DNA of 64,000 bases from contig JAUCEF010000007.1 in assembly GCA_033558025.1 (NCBI GenBank), positions 186,001 to 250,000 on the forward strand, in the 5' to 3' direction. Shown here piece by piece: positions 22,483 to 32,827 of the stretch. The stretch is from Phytophthora sp. 'mugwort'. Lineage: Eukaryota; Oomycota; Peronosporomycetes; Peronosporales; Peronosporaceae. The notes under the pieces are model-generated. The model saw nothing but the letters and a program-made list of their open reading frames with translations. It made no database searches and had not been told where the DNA came from. The position numbers and the translations under genes are program-made. Within the stretch, counting starts at the first letter, position 1. Each line of letters begins with the position of its first letter.

Positions 22483-22849
22483 GTAGAAGGGCACATTTTT
22501 CGCCCTTTTAGGGTGTTTGCAAAACACGGTGCGAAAGGATGCTCTCCAGGGGCGAATTTTGTGCCCTTTTAGCTCTGAAGCCTATTTCGGCGCTATCGTC
22601 GTTTGTTTCTGCCAATCGGCTCCAAGGGTACAGGCGTGTGGGGAGAACCAGCTTGTAATGTATTCTGCCACGTCGCCGGAATCGCCCCATAAACCGGGGA
22701 CCCCATCATCGTTTGTTATCTTACCAAGCCATTCAGCCACTCAGCGCCAATCATGATGGAAATACAAAAACAATATAGGCACCAGTGTAGCGGCCGTGGC
22801 CATAGTTACCTTCAGTCACACGCACTCCTTCCACCCAACGCACCCACCA

Positions 22850-24060
22850 TGCGTACCAGTTTCTTCGATTCGGAAGACAAACAGGTAGTGCAGATTGCAC
22901 ACGAGTTCGAGAAAGAGGGCATCCGGTTGACATGGGCCTACGTGGCGAGGCGCATGACAAAGACCAAGCGGACAGCCAGCCTGCTCTGGTTATGCCTTGC
23001 AGCCCTCAAGCGGACGTACGGTAAAGAGGTCAGGAACTTCCCGCGCGGCATCAGAGCGGCGCTTGCTCTCACCGGGCGGGAGACCATCTCGCGTTAGGAG
23101 CGCCAGGAGTCAGCACTTGCTGTCATCACTGCCGCTACCGCCAATGACTCCGACACCAGCGAGGCCACCAACGACGCTGACGCCAGCGAGGCCACCGGCG
23201 ACGCTGCTGTCAGCGGGGAGACCAGCAACGCCAACGAATCTGACGCCAGCGCGGACACCAGCGACGCGGCCGCCAGCGAGGACATCAGTGATGCCAACGA
23301 CTCTGACAGCCAGCGAGGCCACCAATGATGCTGCCTCCAGCGAGGACACCAACGACTCCGACGCCAGCGAGGATACCAACGACGCCACGGCAAAGGGATA
23401 GGCTGACCGGTGCTGCGGAGCCTGTAGAGACGGATCGGATTGCTGGCGCACTGGTGGTGGGGTCCTCGGCACTGCTCAAGGCGTCGGATGCCTTCAGCGC
23501 ACTGGAGGTGGTGTTCAGCGACGTTACGGCGCGTGACAAACGCCAGGAGTCACGTCGAACCCAAAACAACGCGGGTGAGCTGCTGACACCGGGCGTTGCA
23601 GCAATGCTTGCCTCGATGGGGCCACTGGGTGATGGTGATGTGTTCCTGGACATCGAAGCCGGGATAGGCAACGTAATGGCCTATGTAGCACTAGCTACAA
23701 AGGTGAGCAGGTGCATTGGCGTTGAGGTGCGCGATGATCTATGATCGTTCGCCGTACGACATATGCGGCGCCACACTGCCGCCTACCCGCTACTGCGTGA
23801 GGTGATCATGGTAGCAGCATATGTGCGCGACGCGTTGCTGTCTAGTCAAGCGCCCGCGGCAGAAGATACAATTGTCTTCTCCAATTACTTTCTCTTTGAA
23901 GAGGCTACGAAGCTCGTTTAGCTCGAGAGCTAAGTGCAATGCCGAAAGCACGCATCGTTGCACCGACTGCTCGATTTTGTCCGAGGCATAGGATGCGGTG
24001 CCCACAACCATTTTGCGCTCGTGGAAGCTGGCGCACGAACCGCATATAGAGTGTAGTTGG
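22850..24060 (+). pseudogene. DOT1-like (H3K79-type) methyltransferase gene, decayed
   Basis: The ATG at 22850 opens a SANT/Myb-like start (FFDSEDKQVVQIAHEFEKEG, then TWAYVARRMTKTKRT). A stop at 23095-23097 is followed by an Asp/Ser/Thr-rich repeat (23140-23395) and then the methyltransferase domain. Motif I reads DGDVFLDIEAGIGNVMAYVA (DOT1 has DLGSGVGQ) and then CIGVEVRDDL. The DOT1-type block TIVFSNYFLFEEATKLV is near 23860 and ELSAMPKARIVAPT near 23930. These motifs match the order in DOT1: SAM-binding GxG, the acidic end of the next strand, then the VFxNNFxF block. At least three frame changes or stops separate them. The first Gly of the SAM loop is Glu. The family's usual role is methylating Lys79 on histone H3; this copy cannot do so. 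Confidence 0.65.
23140..23395 (+). repeat. 27- to 36-bp tandem repeat encoding Ser/Asp/Thr-rich linker
   Basis: About eight degenerate units of GACGCCAGCGAGGACACCAA type give repeats like DASEDTNDS in the plus frame. It lies between the SANT-like and methyltransferase parts of the DOT1-like remnant, so it is probably an expanded linker. Confidence 0.75.
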
Positions 24061-24136
24061 AAGGCAGGTTTAACGTCTCTATACATTTACGTGAGATCTT
24101 GAAGTTCTCAATGGTCTTGCCCTACTTGTACATTCT

Positions 24137-24620
24137 CAGCCACCACGTCCGCCAGCAGCAGTTCCTGTACCACGACCAAGTCCGCGTCGAGCAGCAGCTC
24201 CGCCATTACGTCCACGTCGAACAGCAACTCGGTCATCACGTCCACGTCCAGCAGCAGCTCACCACCACGTCCAAGTCCGGTAGCAGCTCGGCCACCACGT
24301 CCAAGTCCGGTAGCAGCTCGGGCGCCACGTCCGCGTCCTACAGGAGCTCGACCGCCACGCCCGCGTCCTACAGGAGCTCGGGCACCACGTCCAAGTCCTG
24401 CGGCTGCTCGGGCACCACGCCCAAGTCCTGCAGGAGCTCGTGTACCACGTTCAAGTCCGGCGGCACGTCGGCCATTACGTCCGCGTCCAGCAGCAGCTCC
24501 ACCATTACGTCCACGTCATACAGCAACTCGGCCACAAGTCCAGGTTCAGCGGCAGCTTGGCTTTACGTCCACGTCCAGAAGCAGCTCCGCGACTACAGCT
24601 CGGCAACAGTGAAATCCAGT
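24137..24620 (+). repeat. 30-bp minisatellite, about 16 units
   Basis: Tandem units of the type CACGTCCAAGTCCGGTAGCA (plus ten more bases, GCTCGGNCAC) run through the segment. Because 30 is a multiple of three, several frames stay open. One reads HYVHVEQQLR-type repeats, another TTSKSGSSSA-type repeats, in a 200-codon frame from 24057. It lies between the DOT1-like remnant and the transposase, outside both. It could be a piece of a Ser/Thr-rich gene, but I see no start, signal peptide or end to support that. Confidence 0.85.
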
Positions 24621-24759
24621 TCTGACAGCTGTAAACCGTATCCAGGCCAACAGCTATAGAACAATCTGACGTACAACAGCGGGCGTTGGGGTGTCTTGCA
24701 TAGGATTAGGTACATCCAGTTTGCCAGCGTCGGTGCCAGTAACAGCGATCGTTAGCTGA

Positions 24760-27561
24760 GCAAGCAACGATCCCCGGCGGATTTCCCTTTCACTGTGAAT
24801 AGTATCTGTGGCAAGTAGAAGTTGTGGAATTTATCCCAGCAAGTCTACGACTGCTGTGGGCACATCCAGGTCGCTGGCTGTTGTTCGTTCACTTCTCGGC
24901 ATAGGCACACACCGTGCGTGAGGTAGTAAGTTGTCACCTCCGTCGGATAGCGGTCTTCCCGTCTGCAAATAATCTGCGTTGTTTCCTGCTCTTCTATCGT
25001 GAATTTGCTTAGAGGCAACGGCAGTGCACTGCCGGAGAGGGCCGATGGCCCTGGGGGTCGAGCATCGTGTTGACGTAACCCTGGAATCTCCACCATCACC
25101 CACACCCAATTTTCGTCTAGCAACCGTGCTCCGTAGACATACGACCCTCGCTCGGAGCTTCAGCCCATTTGCCATTCATGAGCTCTCTAGCTAAATCCAT
25201 AACCACCGCCGGTGCGGGTCATGCGCGGTTGGGTCGAGTTTTGCCATTCGGCGCGTCTAGTACGCCTTCGACCTCGCGATGACGATCATGGCCAAAGCAA
25301 GTTTCTTGTGCCATCTTTTGTAAGCGTGGCCGTCGGGAATGGAGAATCTGCCTCGGATCTGATCCAATCTGTCCACGCCTTGTGTGTTCTGGTTCTACTG
25401 ACCTATGCATCCTGGAGCTGCAAACTCAGTCGACGCATTGGGACGTGTTATCGTTGATGCGTCTGCGTTTGACACCGTGTTGACGACGTCTCCGCCGCAT
25501 CAGGAGGCGGAAATCATACTAGAGTCACGGGAGATGGCCTGCAGGATATCGCCGCGCGCATTTGGCCTCATCGAGGATCGTGTGACGGGGGAAGTGCTTG
25601 CTATTGGATTTGATGGTACCCCGAGCATACAGACCTCTGAGCTCGAGCTCTTGAAGCAGTTGGACTGAGGTGTAGTAATTGTCCATATTGACGATGCGTT
25701 TGGTGCCGAACAATGGTCTCATGACCTCCAGCACTGCTGTCGAATCTCTGACACCTTATCAAATTCTTCCCGCAACGACTGCGCTTCTTGACGCCCAGCA
25801 ACACTATCGAGTCGGTCTCCAGCGTCACATCTATTACAGTGCAACTTGTAGTTCAGTGCAATCGAAGTAGCCGAGCAGCAGACGACGTAAAATCGGAAGT
25901 AATATTTCTCTGTTGGCTTCATTGGGTTGAATACAATCATGTGCCTTCCTTGCCGACACCTGCAGGCTACACTGGCTTCGTCCATAGCTACATTCCTCCC
26001 AACCTGGATATATAATCCATCAGTGACTTCAGCAAATTCAGCAGAGGTCGAATGCGGGCACCAGCGTCGCGAGCCAATGTGGTTGGCGTCGCGTTGAAAC
26101 TGAGTCAGCGTCGCAGCAGCTTGTACGGATTGAGAGTCATCACACTATCTAACGAGATTGAACTGCCCCAAATATTATATCTTCTGGTTGCTCGCCCCAG
26201 TAGTTTGCATACTCGCCCTTGTTGTTCAACGCCATATAGAACATGATGCCTAGGAAAGCCACCAGCTCGAACAAGACTTTGCGCCAGAAGTACTGAGGCA
26301 AGCGGGCTAAAAAGCTGGAGGTGACCGAGTGTTTGACCGGTGCTTATACGCAGGCAGCAGTTCCGTCGTTGTTGAGCCGTCGGCGCGCTGGTAGAGGTCG
26401 CTCTGTACATCGACGTCTCCAGTCGGTTCAAATCGCAAGTTTTGAATGGATTCGACCTCTTCCAAACTGGTCGGAAGCGAAACCCAAGAGTCAAATTCTT
26501 CGTAGTTGTGAGCAACTTGCAGGTCGTCATCATCATCCACGTCGATATCATCGTCGGCGTCACTCGTGACCAATTCATTCCAGTCGGGGTTGTTCTTCAA
26601 CTGCGTAAGCGTTTCGTAATTCTCTATACCACGTTGAGCACAGCCGACGCTGACATGCTCCACAACTATCTGGAACTGGCTATCAAGCCAGCGATTTCAA
26701 ACAGTGAGGCATACTTGCCTCGCATCGTCCTTCGACAAACACACCCAACAACGTAGGCGATCTCGACAGGGAAATATAGTGTTTGGATTTCACCCAACCC
26801 TCTCGCTCCGGGGTGAATGCCACCAACTTGTCCAAAACACGTGCTGCAGCATCACTGGGGTGTCCTTGTTGCTGGTGGCCGCCGTGAGGAGTCAGGCGAC
26901 TGCAGCGTTGTGTCCGCGGAGGCTTGGGGGTCCCAGGAACTTCATTTCTCAGCCCAGAGCCACTCGGTTGTTCATCTTCGAATACAAAGTTTCATATTAG
27001 TACACACGCCATGAGCGCTTAAAACGCACGAGAGAACCGCCCTTCAGCGACGCGACGCGACGGCTACCGTCGCAAACAGTACTGCGTCCACATCCACGTC
27101 TTTGCTGGGTTCTCCCACTCCCACACACACACAAACATTTCTCGCTCAGCCTCGGCCACCCCGCCGCCTCCGCTCTTGTTGACAGCTGCTGCTTGAATAA
27201 CATGGTAAGCACACACGCACAAACCCATAGCAAGGAATCGCCTTACCATTCGTTTCAGCAGCGTATTTGAGGACATCAACCTCGCCAAAAAGGAAGTCGA
27301 TGCCTTCTTGGCCAACTGGGTCGCCTCCCGGACGAATATATCGATATCGTGGATCCAAACTTCATCTGGGGGGGGGGGTTCGAGTGCCAGCCTGAGCGCC
27401 TCAGCATCGCCCACATATCGTTGAAGGCAATGACGCCCCCAACACCGCCCCCCCCCCCCCCCCCCTTCATCGCTCACAGCAGGAGCCGAACGCGACGTCC
27501 GCCGTCGCTTGGCGGGGCTTCCGCCGCCCGCTTCTTCCTGCACGCGCACCCGCTCCGTCAT
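24760..27561 (-). pseudogene. PiggyBac-type transposase, decayed
   Basis: Recognisable blocks follow each other on the minus strand in several frames. These are a basic start with a GW...YIRPGGDP module (27561-27150), SQFQIVVEHVSVG and an acidic stretch (26663-26310), FLGIMFYMALNNKGEYANYW near 26240, DEASVACRCRQGRHMIVFNP (first catalytic Asp) near 25980, IVNMDNYYTSVQLLQELEL (second Asp) near 25700, NTQGVDRLDQIRGRF and YKRWHKKLALAM near 25390-25280, and a Cys-rich end (CRREDRYPTEV, THGVCLCRE) near 24960-24900. That is the full order of a PiggyBac transposase. Frameshifts and stops throughout mean it is inactive. Confidence 0.8.
27146..27470 (-). other. GW / YIRPG module at the transposase N-terminus
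   Basis: Two frames together give DMWAMLRRSGWHSNPPPQMKF, then DPRYRYIRPGGDPVGQEGID and FLFGEVDVLKYAAET. From memory of oomycete proteins this is a small recurrent module with conserved Trp-Gly-Trp spacing and YIRPG. A C run (27451-27467) and a G run (27367-27376) flank the frame break. It lies just upstream of the PiggyBac domain and is probably its N-terminal exon. Confidence 0.5.
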
Positions 27562-28368
27562 CCTCCCTCGAGTGCAAATTCTGTTACGTGGCCTGAGAGA
27601 GGTGGAGAATCATGTCTCAACAAAATTAATTGACAGAGGTAGAACTTCTTACCATATGTGTTATTGTTATTCATTGATATCAATCGATTTGGACAGGTAA
27701 AGAATTTATAGGTTCGCGCCAAATTTTCGCGCCGTGATATCGGGATGAGCACTGCAGCATGCAGCATAGTAACGTGAAGATATTTGTACCTTTCGGAAAA
27801 TATGCGGATATACAATTGGCCAATTATATGCATATGTGAGCAGAAAGTCGATCGAAGATCGTTCTGCACTCATTCCTACCGTATAACTGCAATTCGACGG
27901 TATATTTATCTGCTAATCCGCCTGTTCGCCTAAAACACAACTTGGGGTAGCCTTTTTACCAAGCGCTAATAACTTATCGGCTCGCTCCGTCTTGTGACTC
28001 GCGCGCGTACAAAGCGTCAACCAGGCGCGTCATCCGTGTGGAGACGAGGCCGTCGTGGTAAACACGAAGGTGCTGATTTTTCCGCATATAATACGTTTCA
28101 TTTTAACCAATGAACGTCGAATTCGTCCAGACGCCGCAAGAAAATACTTTTAGCCAATCCGTTGTGTCCTGGAAAATTACCGTAAATTTGTAAAAGAGCG
28201 CTTTTTGCGCCCTTTTGGACCGACCGTCTTTCTCTATCCTGCATCCGGGAGGATAGTGAGCAGCACTAGTGTCTCCGGAGAGTACCGTGAATTCCTTAAA
28301 GGGCGAATTTTGTGCCGTTTTTGGGCGAAGTATTTTATCCTTGTATAATATACTTTAGGCAAGGGACT
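27562..28368. other. Non-coding right part of the PiggyBac-like element
   Basis: AT-rich, with no convincing gene. It includes GGGCGAATTTTGTGCC near 28301, also found at 22552 near the left end. It likely carries the transposase promoter and subterminal binding sites. Confidence 0.4.
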
Positions 28369-28378
28369 CGCGAAAGGG
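28369..28378 (-). repeat. Right terminal inverted repeat of the PiggyBac-like element
   Basis: CGCGAAAGGG immediately before TTAA. It is the reverse complement of 22473-22482. Confidence 0.8.
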
Positions 28379-28479
28379 TTAACCAGTCAAGCTAAAGCCA
28401 ATAAAAATAAGCGAGGTATCATTTACCTTCGAGCTTCTTGCGGCCGCGGGTCAATGGTGACGTCTACTAGTGAAATATA

Positions 28480-28760
28480 AGTTTATAAGATAACAGCTTG
28501 ATTTCAAATTATCATACGGTAACCCTACGTAGGCATAAATGACAGGCGTTCCTCGACGAAATCGGTCTGTGGGTCGATGTTTCGTGCCCGAAGAACGCGG
28601 AAGATGGTGTCTTGCCAAGGTAGTTGCTTCGCGAATACGATGGCGTGAGTCCCGACCTCCGCTTCGGCCTGCTTTTGCATCTTTGACGAAGCAATCGTAG
28701 ACGTTGACCACTAGGGTTTTCTCTTCAGGGGTGAGCTGCTGTCTGCGCTATATGGTGCTG
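28480..28760 (-). pseudogene. Short remnant resembling a transposase N-terminus
   Basis: The minus strand reads SPEEKTLVVNVYDCFVKDAK and then R/T-rich sequence with frame breaks. The start looks like the helix-turn-helix region of oomycete DDE transposases, but only about 80 codons remain. Family assignment is weak. Confidence 0.3.
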
Positions 28761-29196
28761 GTTTCGTAGTAAGAGGTAGGTGGTGCTGTTTCTGCTGAGG
28801 GGGAACTACGAAACCCGCACTTTCTGTTGAGGTGCCTCACGCTGTGATCGGCGCCACAACCGAGGAGTATCGGGTCTCCATAACGAGATGATATTTTTGT
28901 CGGGATGCGCTGGCCCCATCATTTTCAGCCAGTATTATGCGCGACCTCGAAGTGCCAAAATTTCTCGTCAAGCAGGAACGTACTGCCATCTATGACTTCA
29001 CCGAAGCAGGGACGACAGTGAGCCCGTGCACGCTTACATCGCTCTGACGGCGGCAACTTTGACGACGGGCCACGACCCCAACACGAGAGTCAAGGACCAT
29101 ACGCGACTGTCTCATTGCATATCAAAAAAGGCTGCTATAGGACACCAATAAGTCTCAAATAAAGGACGCTTATCCCCCACCCAGGAACATACTCCA
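28761..29196. other. No feature recognised
   Basis: Mixed-composition DNA without a supported gene, repeat or RNA. Confidence 0.4.
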
Positions 29197-29346
29197 TTCA
29201 CCGGATATCACAGATAAAACGTTCTAGAAGCACGTAGGCAGATTCTCTCTCTCCTTACATTTAATTCATTCTCCATTTCGCATCTCAATGCATAGGTCCC
29301 TTCCGGCAAGAACCCCTGCTAACTCACCACGCCACCACTGGCGTGT
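29197..29346 (+). repeat. Partial LTR of the element 2 family
   Basis: Matches about 9187-9334 of element 2 (ACCGGATATCACAGAT, CTCTCTC run, CCTGCTAACTCACCAC) and ends at the same GTGTCA. Only the right part is present, with no internal region next to it. Confidence 0.7.
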
Positions 29347-29391
29347 CAACTGTTCATATACCAAGCTAATCGTTGGTGGCCTCACATATAA

Positions 29392-29748
29392 TGGGGCGTG
29401 TTCCCGATGGATGGACCATGACCAGTTGGTGTGACCACACACTATGGGGCGCCCACTCACTAGGTACGAATCGCACTTAGGATGATACATGGCTCGAGAA
29501 CCACCCATTGAGAAACCGGTGACTTAAGGGATGCATTAAATAGGCAGTTTACAGTAACTAGGAATATAGGAGCATGCTAATAAAGACTCAGTTAAAATCT
29601 AACTAGAAGTTCGCATGTCGTGGGAACCCTGTCCCACGGACTATAGGAAAGCAAGGCTTTCCTCGTGCGATAAGAAGACAGAGACGCAGGGCCTCTGCCT
29701 CGGTTAGAAGTACGTTTCCTCAGGCCAGGGTGCGTATGGCCCCCGTCA
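29392..29748 (+). repeat. 5' LTR of copy 2, shortened and mosaic
   Basis: 357 bp against 458-460 bp in the other LTRs. The upstream half lacks the segment with the repeated GGTACGAATCGTACC-like motifs and has many substitutions. The downstream half, from about 29600, is the same as copy 1's 5' LTR. Confidence 0.85.
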
Positions 29749-29753
29749 ACACA

Positions 29754-29770
29754 TGGTAGCACTTGTAGTC
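29754..29770 (+). promoter_or_regulatory. Probable tRNA primer-binding site of copy 2
   Basis: TGGTAGCACTTGTAGTC, five bases after the LTR end, same as in copy 1. The leading TGG fits a tRNA CCA end. Confidence 0.5.
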
Positions 29771-30136
29771 AATCCCGCGACCATCGCTGATTGCAATAGT
29801 AATCAAGTTCTCTTTGAGTATAGAAGACTCAGGGAGTCGAATGCCGTCTCGCCAAGCCTTCTCTCAACTCTCGGATGCCCACTGGGCCACCTTAACCAAG
29901 ATGGTTAGCCTTCTAGGCAAGCAGGCTTTCGCTGGATTCCTCACTCCCTGCGGAAGAGCAGAGAGCCCGCATTGAGCGTTTTGACAAGTACGAGACCTCT
30001 CGTCGCACACGTGAGCGCCGCAGCCCAAGAAGCTGCATGCGCGACAGTGTGGGTAAAAGCCCAGAGCGCAGCTCAATCCGATGCGCGGAAGTCCGCTACC
30101 TTCGCTTCGTGACAAGGGTCGACGAATGCGATTAAG

Positions 30137-30882
30137 ATGATGGTTCCCAAGTTCGACGGGAAAGAGTCGGACAGCTTGGTCTTCTGGATTCGCGAGATCG
30201 AGATCGCGTTGAGCGCGGGACAGATTTATGATGCGAGATCTCAAGTCGCCTTCGCCCTGTCCAACCTAGGAGGTCGGACATGTGCATGGGCTATGGATCG
30301 AGAGACCTCGCCTCCGGGATATTTCACCTCATGGTCGTTCATGGAACAGGAGCTCCGCAATTTCCTGTTGGCCAACGTGGCGTATCGCCATCGCTCCCTG
30401 TTCTTGCGACAAGCAAGGCAAGCGTTCCCTCCAAAACTATGTCATGGAACTGCAAACCTGGAAGCAGCTATGGTCGGAGCTTCCCTCTCGGAGGGCGTGA
30501 AGGTCACGGTGTTCATGGACGGTGTCCGCACGGGCTCGGTACGGACGGAGCTCTTCCGGCGTCAACCAAGACCTTCAACGAGGCAGTACACCTCGCTCTG
30601 CTGGAAGACGACTGTGTGCGTTCCGCACAGGGACATGCTGGTCCTTCGGACTCGTCTGAAGGCCCCACCCCCATGGAGATCGCTTCTGCCGAGTCGGCTG
30701 GACTCTCCTCGAAGAAACCCCGCGCGAGTGGTCGCTGCTTCGGCTGCAACGAAGTAGGCCACTTCCGTCGCAAAGATTGCCCGACAAACCCGTGGCGAGT
30801 CAACCGTGGCAAGGCCACCTCGGCATCGCCGTCGCTCAATGTAATTCAGTCCGACTTGTCGGAAAGCGACGGCTCCCAGTAG
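30137..30882 (+). pseudogene. gag of copy 2
   Basis: The first frame starts MVPKFDGKESDSLVFWIRE. The second frame contains the zinc knuckle CFGCNEVGHFRRKDC (30736-30780), with spacing CX2CX4HX5C, one residue longer than usual. The frameshift is shared with copy 1. Confidence 0.8.
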
Positions 30883-31133
30883 GTGCGGGACGCCATGCTG
30901 GGAGACTCCGCTCTTTACGATCAATGGTGGCTTCGCCACCTCCCCGTCCGGGGCAGCAAGTCCTTGAGCCAACGTTGTTGTTTCTCTCGGTGGCCGCTAC
31001 GCGGTCTAACCTCGTGGTCATCACCGCCAGCGTCAAAGCGTATGAAGAACCTATGACCATCCTGATCGATTCAGGACTGTCTTGCAATTTCGCAACGAAA
31101 ACCAGCGTTCTAGAACAGTACACTGTATGTTAA
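30777..31133 (+). pseudogene. Protease region of copy 2
   Basis: TILIDSGLSCNFATKTSVLE (DSG near 31067) is followed by a stop at 31131-31133. The same ending is seen in copy 1. Confidence 0.75.
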
Positions 31134-32149
31134 GCTCTAGAAGACTCTAAGAGTAACCATAATGTGTCTGTTCGCTTAGCGACTGGTTCGATTGTATCGA
31201 CGCGGAAGGTTCTCCTCCCTTTGACTGTCAAATTTGTCGACTTTAACTCGGTCGAACCGTTCATTGACCTCGACATGTGATCGATACGATCTGATCCTCG
31301 GCATGCCCTGGCTTGTAAAGCATGAGCCGTGGATCGACTGGCGCAGTCGTATCATAGGGTGCTAGCCACAAATCCCTCGTGGATCGAGCTTTGGCGGGTC
31401 GTGTCCCCTCCTCATCCCATGACGGGTTTGTGCATGAGCACCGAGTGCCACGTGGAGAACGACATTTCGCCGGATCTGCCGAAGAGTGGTCGTTTCTGGA
31501 ACTCAATGTGGTCGAGCAGAGGCTCCCACAACGCACCGCGTCCGAGCTGGTTCAGCTCACGTAGATAAGGAAGACGCTGACGAAGGACGTCGCGCAACAC
31601 AAGGTGGTCGAGCGGAGACTCCCACAACTCAATGCGTTCGAGCTGGCTCAGCTCACGCAGATGAAGAAGACGCTGACGACGGACGTCGCGCAACCCAAGG
31701 TGGTCGAGCAGAGGCTTCCACGAACGAAGAGACAGACAGCAAGGCTGTATCCCTACCTGTTAGCCCAGTGAACGGGGTGTCCACCACTGTGGTCGTTGAT
31801 GCACTCAAGGGAAACCGCATGGCGGGTGTTGAGCTAACTCCCTTACCCGGGGTGTCGGAGATCATGAAGCTCGAGGAGCTTTCGTACGTCGAGTTCACCC
31901 AAGTCATTGAAGGCAGGAGAAATTGAGGACCACGTCCTTCTCCGTCGAGAGCAGGCCTCGATGGAACTTAATAGCTCGTCGGTCATGGAACAGAGTTCTA
32001 GAAGAAGAAAGGCGGCGCGCAGAGACAACGGCGTTATGGCGCAGCCATATTAAGGGATCCCTCGGATCCTTATTATCCTCTGTTGAAGGAGTTCTTGATG
32101 TAGTGTCCAGAAAAAAAGAAAAAACCTTCCATATTACCACCGGATCGTG

Positions 32150-32793
32150 GCGCTCGCCACGAAATCGACTTGGAGCCGGGTACCAAGTACTGCACACGGC
32201 AGTGGCCGCTTCTAAAGGAACAAGTCGATGTGACCGACGCGTTCTTCGCGGCAAAGCATGCCGTCGGTATGGCGCTCGAGTCAAAGGCGCCGCGCTCGTC
32301 CCCGACGTTTTGTGTGCGCAAACCCAACGGGAAGTGGCGTATGGTTCACGCCTTCAACAAGCTGAATGCTGCCACTATCCCGGTGTCAACGCCTATTATT
32401 CGGAAGGATGTGGTGTAGAACAACATGGCGGGCAGAACGGTGTTCAGCGCGCTCCACATGGTCGATGGGTACTATCAGCTACTGATGCGGGAATCGGATA
32501 TTCCTCTGACAGCCATGAGTACTCCCAGCGGGATTTTGTGGGAATGGTTGGTGATACCCCAAGGGCTATCCAACGCGCCAGCGACGTTTAATCGCTTGGT
32601 GACACAGCTATTCCGGCTGTTGCGGCACTTTGTGCAGACCTACTTCGACGACATCTTCGTTCACTGCGGATGGAAAGACCGACGTCGAAATGCAAGTTTT
32701 GTCGTTTGTATGCAAACGTTAACAGTGCATTTTCGGCGCGGAGGAAATCCCGTTCCTCGGGTGCTTCCTTGGGAAGGATGGCATAAGGGCTGA
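32150..32793 (+). pseudogene. Reverse transcriptase of copy 2
   Basis: EPGTKYCTRQWPLLKEQVDV, SSPTFCVRKPNGKWRMVHAF and a TAG at 32416-32418, then FSALHMVDGYYQLLMRESDI and the catalytic YFDD (32641-32652). A frameshift follows near 32670. The TAG is shared with copy 1. Confidence 0.85.
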
Positions 32794-32827
32794 CCACGAG
32801 AAGATTGAAACAATCTCGCTGTGGCAT

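Larger units (their letters stand above)
22473..28378 (-). mobile_element. PiggyBac-like DNA transposon carrying a DOT1-like gene remnant
   Basis: TTAA occurs on both sides (22469-22472 and 28379-28382), and the ends are inverted copies of CCCTTTCGCG. This is exactly the PiggyBac pattern (TTAA target, ends starting with CCC). Inside are a decayed PiggyBac-type transposase on the minus strand (about 27561-24760) and, on the plus strand near the left end, a decayed SANT-like plus DOT1-like methyltransferase gene. Further GGGCGAATTTTGTGCC copies lie near both ends (22552 and 28301). All genes inside are broken. Confidence 0.8.

Noticed and set aside
24137..24620. CRISPR-like array
   Set aside because: Units follow each other without unique spacers, and the genome is eukaryotic; it is a minisatellite.
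27064..27561. Independent 165-codon gene on the minus strand
   Set aside because: Only parts of the frame match the GW/YIRPG module, and homopolymer runs cause frame breaks; better seen as the start of the transposase remnant.
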